Shown here: one piece after another, positions 59,480 through 64,000 of the stretch
Layout: each line of letters opens with the position of its first letter
Numbering within the stretch: position 1 is the first letter of the stretch
Assembly (NCBI RefSeq): GCF_024397855.1
Contig: NZ_CP073343.1
Span: 1,178,001-1,242,000 of the forward strand
Length of the DNA stretch: 64,000 bases
Source of the DNA: Marinomonas rhizomae
Lineage (GTDB): Bacteria; Pseudomonadota; Gammaproteobacteria; Pseudomonadales; Marinomonadaceae
Direction: 5' to 3'
The notes under the pieces: model-generated
Database searches by the model: none
Seen by the model: only the letters and a program-made list of their open reading frames with translations
What the model was told of the DNA's origin: nothing
Made by a program: the position numbers and the translations under genes

Positions 59480-60085
59480 ATGGCGACATTTTGGGACAGA
59501 AGAGAAAAGCCGTATATTTTAATTATATTTACCTTACCTTTTATATGGATGTTGATTTCATTGTTGATGGGGCAATACTTTCCTGACCCTGGTAAATTGC
59601 TGATGAGGCTGAGTGGTATCTGGGCATCTGTTTTTGTTGTTGCTGTGATGGCGATGACCTTGGTTGGTAAATTCAAGCATCTGAAAGTGATTAATCGCTA
59701 TCGACGCTTTATCGGATTAACCGCCTTCTTTTATGGTTTGCTTCATTTTGTTATTTATTTGGTTTTGTTTGCAGGATTGAGCTGGACTTGGATAAGTTCG
59801 GATTTGGTTGAAAAGCCATATATTTATGTTGGTGTGGCTGCTTTGTCTATTATGGCTGTTTTAGCTATTACTAGCACCAAAGGAATGGTGCGTGCTTTGG
59901 GGAAAAAGTGGAAGCCTTTGCATCGTTTAATGTACCTTGCAGCTATTGGTGTTATTGCCCACCTATGGTGGCAAGTTAAAGATGACATCTCACTAGCTGT
60001 TTATTTTTCGGTTTTTTTAGTTCCCTTATTAATAGTGAAAATCCCTACGATACCAACCTATAAAAAACTTTTTAGTAAAAAATGA
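59480..60085 (+). CDS. msrQ: Haem-binding membrane subunit MsrQ
   Basis: MsrQ carries electrons from the quinone pool or flavin reductase to MsrP. The 201 aa protein has about six membrane segments and the haem-ligand candidates in LLHFVIY, PLHRLMY and VIAHLWW. An open frame reaches upstream to 59327 within msrP, but the ATG at 59480 fits the family start. No terminator is seen before the rrn promoter. Confidence 0.95.
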   Translation: MATFWDRREKPYILIIFTLPFIWMLISLLMGQYFPDPGKLLMRLSGIWASVFVVAVMAMTLVGKFKHLKVINRYRRFIGLTAFFYGLLHFVIYLVLFAGLSWTWISSDLVEKPYIYVGVAALSIMAVLAITSTKGMVRALGKKWKPLHRLMYLAAIGVIAHLWWQVKDDISLAVYFSVFLVPLLIVKIPTIPTYKKLFSKK

Positions 60086-60094
60086 AAAAAGAGC

Positions 60095-60122
60095 TTGCGC
60101 AGAATTTTTGGGGATGTATTAT
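60095..60122 (+). promoter_or_regulatory. rRNA operon promoter
   Basis: TTGCGC (60095-60100) and TATTAT (60117-60122) are 16 bp apart, with an ACGCACCC discriminator typical of gammaproteobacterial rrn promoters. It is about 300 bases upstream of the 16S start. Confidence 0.7.
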
Positions 60123-60202
60123 ACGCACCCACTGACACGGAGAACGACGCAAACAACGGTTTGCAACTTACTAAGGTAAGCAAGTTCAACGATGAATCAG
60201 AC

Positions 60203-60213
60203 GCTCTTTAAAA
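60203..60213 (+). promoter_or_regulatory. boxA antitermination element, 16S leader
   Basis: GCTCTTTAAAA resembles the boxA consensus TGCTCTTTAACA bound by NusB-S10, in the rrn leader. Confidence 0.6.
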
Positions 60214-60219
60214 TAGATA

Positions 60220-60245
60220 ATCAGATAATTTGTGTGGGCGCTCGC
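60220..60245 (+). other. 5' arm of 16S RNase III processing stalk
   Basis: TCAGATAATTTGTGTGGGCG and the following CTCGC pair almost perfectly with 61981-62004 after the 16S gene, forming the precursor stem cleaved by RNase III. Confidence 0.8.
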
Positions 60246-60422
60246 TGGAGGCTTCAGAAGATTGTCCAGATTGGTTTTTAACCGATTCGAGATGATCAAA
60301 AAAATTGAAGTCTTGCGAAACGTCTAACACGTCAATTCGCTTTATGTTGTTTTGTTGTTCTTCGGGACGACGAAATGATTAAGTTATTGTTAGTGTAATA
60401 GATTTTGAGTAAGCAAACTTTT

Positions 60423-61962
<1,540 letters not shown>

Positions 61963-61980
61963 AACGATAGAAACCTCTGG

Positions 61981-62004
61981 TGAGCGTTCACACAAATTAT
62001 CTGA
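61981..62004 (+). other. 3' arm of 16S RNase III processing stalk
   Basis: TGAGCGTTCACACAAATTAT then CTGA is complementary to the leader arm at 60220-60245 with two mismatches. Confidence 0.8.
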
Positions 62005-62056
62005 TGGTGTTTTAAACGACACAATATCTAGTTTATAAGAAGCACAGAAAGTATTT

Positions 62057-62133
<77 letters not shown>

Positions 62134-62267
62134 GTATATCAATAACCGCGTTATTTAAGCCCTCGTTTAGAAAGCTAAACGTCGATCTTAAAAGCCTTGT
62201 TCTTGACATTCTGGTATTTGATTGGAGATATCTTCTTTAGTCAACCAAATACGATCTAGTTAGTAAT

Positions 62268-62343
62268 GGGGCTATAGCTCAGCTGGGAGAGCGCCTGCTT
62301 TGCACGCAGGAGGTCTGCGGTTCGATCCCGCATAGCTCCACCA
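62268..62343 (+). tRNA. tRNA-Ala (TGC)
   Basis: 76 nt with acceptor GGGGCTA/TAGCTCC, anticodon TGC in CTTTGCACG, T-loop GGTTCGATCCC and encoded CCA; it appears identical to the E. coli spacer tRNA-Ala. Confidence 0.97.
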
Positions 62344-62466
62344 TTTACTGATGACAATCACTCTGTGTAAAAGATTAGAAGAGAGTTCTAAGCAAGACGC
62401 TAAACATCTTACACATTCGTGTGTTGGGTGATTTTTAGTCTCTGACTTAGTGCTTTGCACTAAACT

Positions 62467-62478
62467 TGCTCTTTAACA
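62467..62478 (+). promoter_or_regulatory. Spacer boxA antitermination element
   Basis: TGCTCTTTAACA matches the boxA consensus exactly, between tRNA-Ala and 23S. Confidence 0.8.
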
Positions 62479-62615
62479 ATTCGAATTTTGAAATAACGAT
62501 GAATCAAGCGTTAAACCGGTGGAAGTTCACTTTAACCTAGTGACTTCTATTATCGTAAATCCAGAGAGACACAAAAGCTCTTTGGTATGTGATCCGAAAC
62601 TATTTTGGGTTATAT

Positions 62616-64000
62616 GGTCAAGTGACCAAGCGTGCACGGTGGATGCCTTGGCAGTCAGAGGCGATGAAGGACGTGGTAATCTGCGAAAAGGTTCGGGGAG
62701 TCGATAAACAGACTTTGATCCGAACATGTCCGAATGGGGAAACCCACTCTACTTGTAGAGTATCCCACAGTGAATACATAGCTGTGTGGAGGCGAACCCG
62801 GGGAACTGAAACATCTAAGTACCCGGAGGAAAAGAAATCAACCGAGATTCCCTAAGTAGCGGCGAGCGAAAGGGGATTAGCCCTTAAGTGGTTTTGGTGT
62901 TAGTAGAAGGCTCTGGAAAGTGCCGCGATAGAGGGTGATAGCCCCGTATACGAAAACACCTTAATCATGAAAACGAGTAGGACGGGACACGTGTTATCCT
63001 GTCTGAATATGGGGGGACCATCCTCCAAGGCTAAATACTCCTGACTGACCGATAGTGAACCAGTACCGTGAGGGAAAGGCGAAAAGAACCCCTGTGAGGG
63101 GAGTGAAATAGATCCTGAAACCGTGTACGTACAAGCAGTGGGAGCGGACTTGTTCCGTGACTGCGTACCTTTTGTATAATGGGTCAACGACTTATTTTCA
63201 GTAGCAAGGTTAAGCACATAGTGGAGCCGTAGGGAAACCGAGTCTTAATAGGGCGTTTAGTTGCTGGGAATAGACCCGAAACCGGGCGATCTATCCATGA
63301 GCAGGTTGAAGGTTGAGTAACATCAACTGGAGGACCGAACCCACATCCGTTGAAAAGGCTGGGGATGACTTGTGGATAGGAGTGAAAGGCTAATCAAGCT
63401 CGGAGATAGCTGGTTCTCCTCGAAAGCTATTTAGGTAGCGCCTCGTATCTCACCATTGGGGGTAGAGCACTGTTTGGGCTAGGGGGTCATCCCGACTTAC
63501 CAACCCCATGCAAACTCCGAATACCAATGAGTGCAATTACGGGAGACACACGGCGGGTGCTAACGTCCGTCGTGGAAAGGGAAACAACCCAGACCGTCAG
63601 CTAAGGTCCCAAAGTTACAGTTAAGTGGGAAACGATGTGGGAAGGCTTAGACAGCTAGGAGGTTGGCTTAGAAGCAGCCATCCTTTAAAGAAAGCGTAAT
63701 AGCTCACTAGTCGAGTCGGCCTGCGCGGAAGATATAACGGGGCTCAAACTGTACACCGAAGCTACGGATGCTTAATTTATTAGGCATGGTAGAGGAGCGT
63801 TCTGTAAGCCGTTGAAGGTCAAGCTGTAAGGCAGGCTGGAGGTATCAGAAGTGCGAATGTTGACATGAGTAACGATAAGGGGAGTGAAAAACTCCCCCGC
63901 CGGAAGACCAAGGTTTCCTGTCCCATGTTAATCAGGGCAGGGTGAGTCGGCCCCTAAGGCGAGGCAGAAATGCGTAGTCGATGGAAAACAGGTTAATATT
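62616..64000 (+). rRNA. 23S ribosomal RNA (5' part; continues past window)
   Basis: Large-subunit rRNA from GGTCAAGTGACCAAGCGTGC; about 1385 of roughly 2900 nt lie inside the window. Conserved blocks such as GTGGATGCCTTGGCAGTCAG, GATAGTGAACCAGTACCGTG and CCCCTAAGGCGAGGC are present and no intervening sequence is obvious. The start is set by alignment to E. coli. Confidence 0.95.

Noticed and set aside
62900..63217. Minus-strand open frame of 105 codons
   Set aside because: It lies inside 23S rRNA.

Overview
This window is bacterial chromosome from a marine gammaproteobacterium, most likely Marinomonas or a close relative in the Oceanospirillales. The evidence is the 16S sequence, the AT-rich coding style, and gene orders shared with Pseudomonas and other gammaproteobacteria (rpsB-tsf-pyrH-frr-uppS-cdsA-dxr-rseP-bamA-skp-lpxD-fabZ-lpxA-lpxB-rnhB-dnaE-accA-tilS; surE-pcm-nlpD-rpoS; pssA-msrP-msrQ-rrn). 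The genus is inferred from memory of 16S sequences, not from a search. I see no prophage, insertion sequence, CRISPR array or plasmid feature. Most of the window is core genome.

Layout. 1-19.7 kb: translation factors (rpsB 3' end, tsf, frr), UMP kinase, then a long plus-strand run for isoprenoid carrier, phospholipid and envelope assembly (uppS, cdsA, dxr, rseP, bamA, skp, lpxD, fabZ, lpxA, lpxB), followed by rnhB, dnaE, accA and tilS. 19.8-23 kb: an AaeX/AaeA/AaeB-like efflux trio. 23-27.3 kb: a P-loop kinase, a small unknown protein and a vanillate demethylase locus (vanR divergent from vanAB) with three copies of the ATTGGATCCAAT VanR operator. 27.4-37.4 kb: pyrG, eno, ftsB, ispD, ispF, truD, surE, pcm, a DUF368/PopT carrier-lipid translocase, nlpD and rpoS, tightly packed with many ATGA-type overlaps. 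37.5-41.6 kb: a membrane protein with a degenerate cyclase-like domain divergent from serB, a LysR regulator and an orphan HepT-like HEPN protein. 41.7-46.9 kb: molybdopterin genes moaA-moaB-moeA (minus strand), tesB, queG and a small unknown gene. 47.3-54.4 kb: ilvI-ilvH, then two Lrp/AsnC regulators, three amino-acid/metabolite exporter-type proteins and luxS. 54.4-60.1 kb: a ClC channel/transporter, hemL, pssA and msrPQ. 60.1-64 kb: an rRNA operon with promoter, boxA, 16S, tRNA-Ile(GAT), tRNA-Ala(TGC) and the first ~1.4 kb of 23S.

How the genes work together. UppS, Dxr, IspD and IspF supply undecaprenyl precursors, and PopT probably recycles the carrier. LpxA/D/B, FabZ, BamA, Skp and RseP build and monitor the outer membrane. 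MoaA/MoaB/MoeA provide molybdenum cofactor, which MsrP in the same window needs. VanAB turns vanillate into protocatechuate and the Aae-like pump may relieve aromatic-acid stress. This fits use of plant- or algal-derived phenolics, but that ecological reading is inference.

The least ordinary items are the orphan HepT-like RX4HXY protein, the YtjB/AhpA-like protein with a cyclase-like domain, a perfect 19-bp inverted repeat upstream of pyrG, the absence of ilvC from its usual place after ilvIH, and the PopT insertion in the surE-rpoS operon. I did not find a convincing wholly new multi-gene system.
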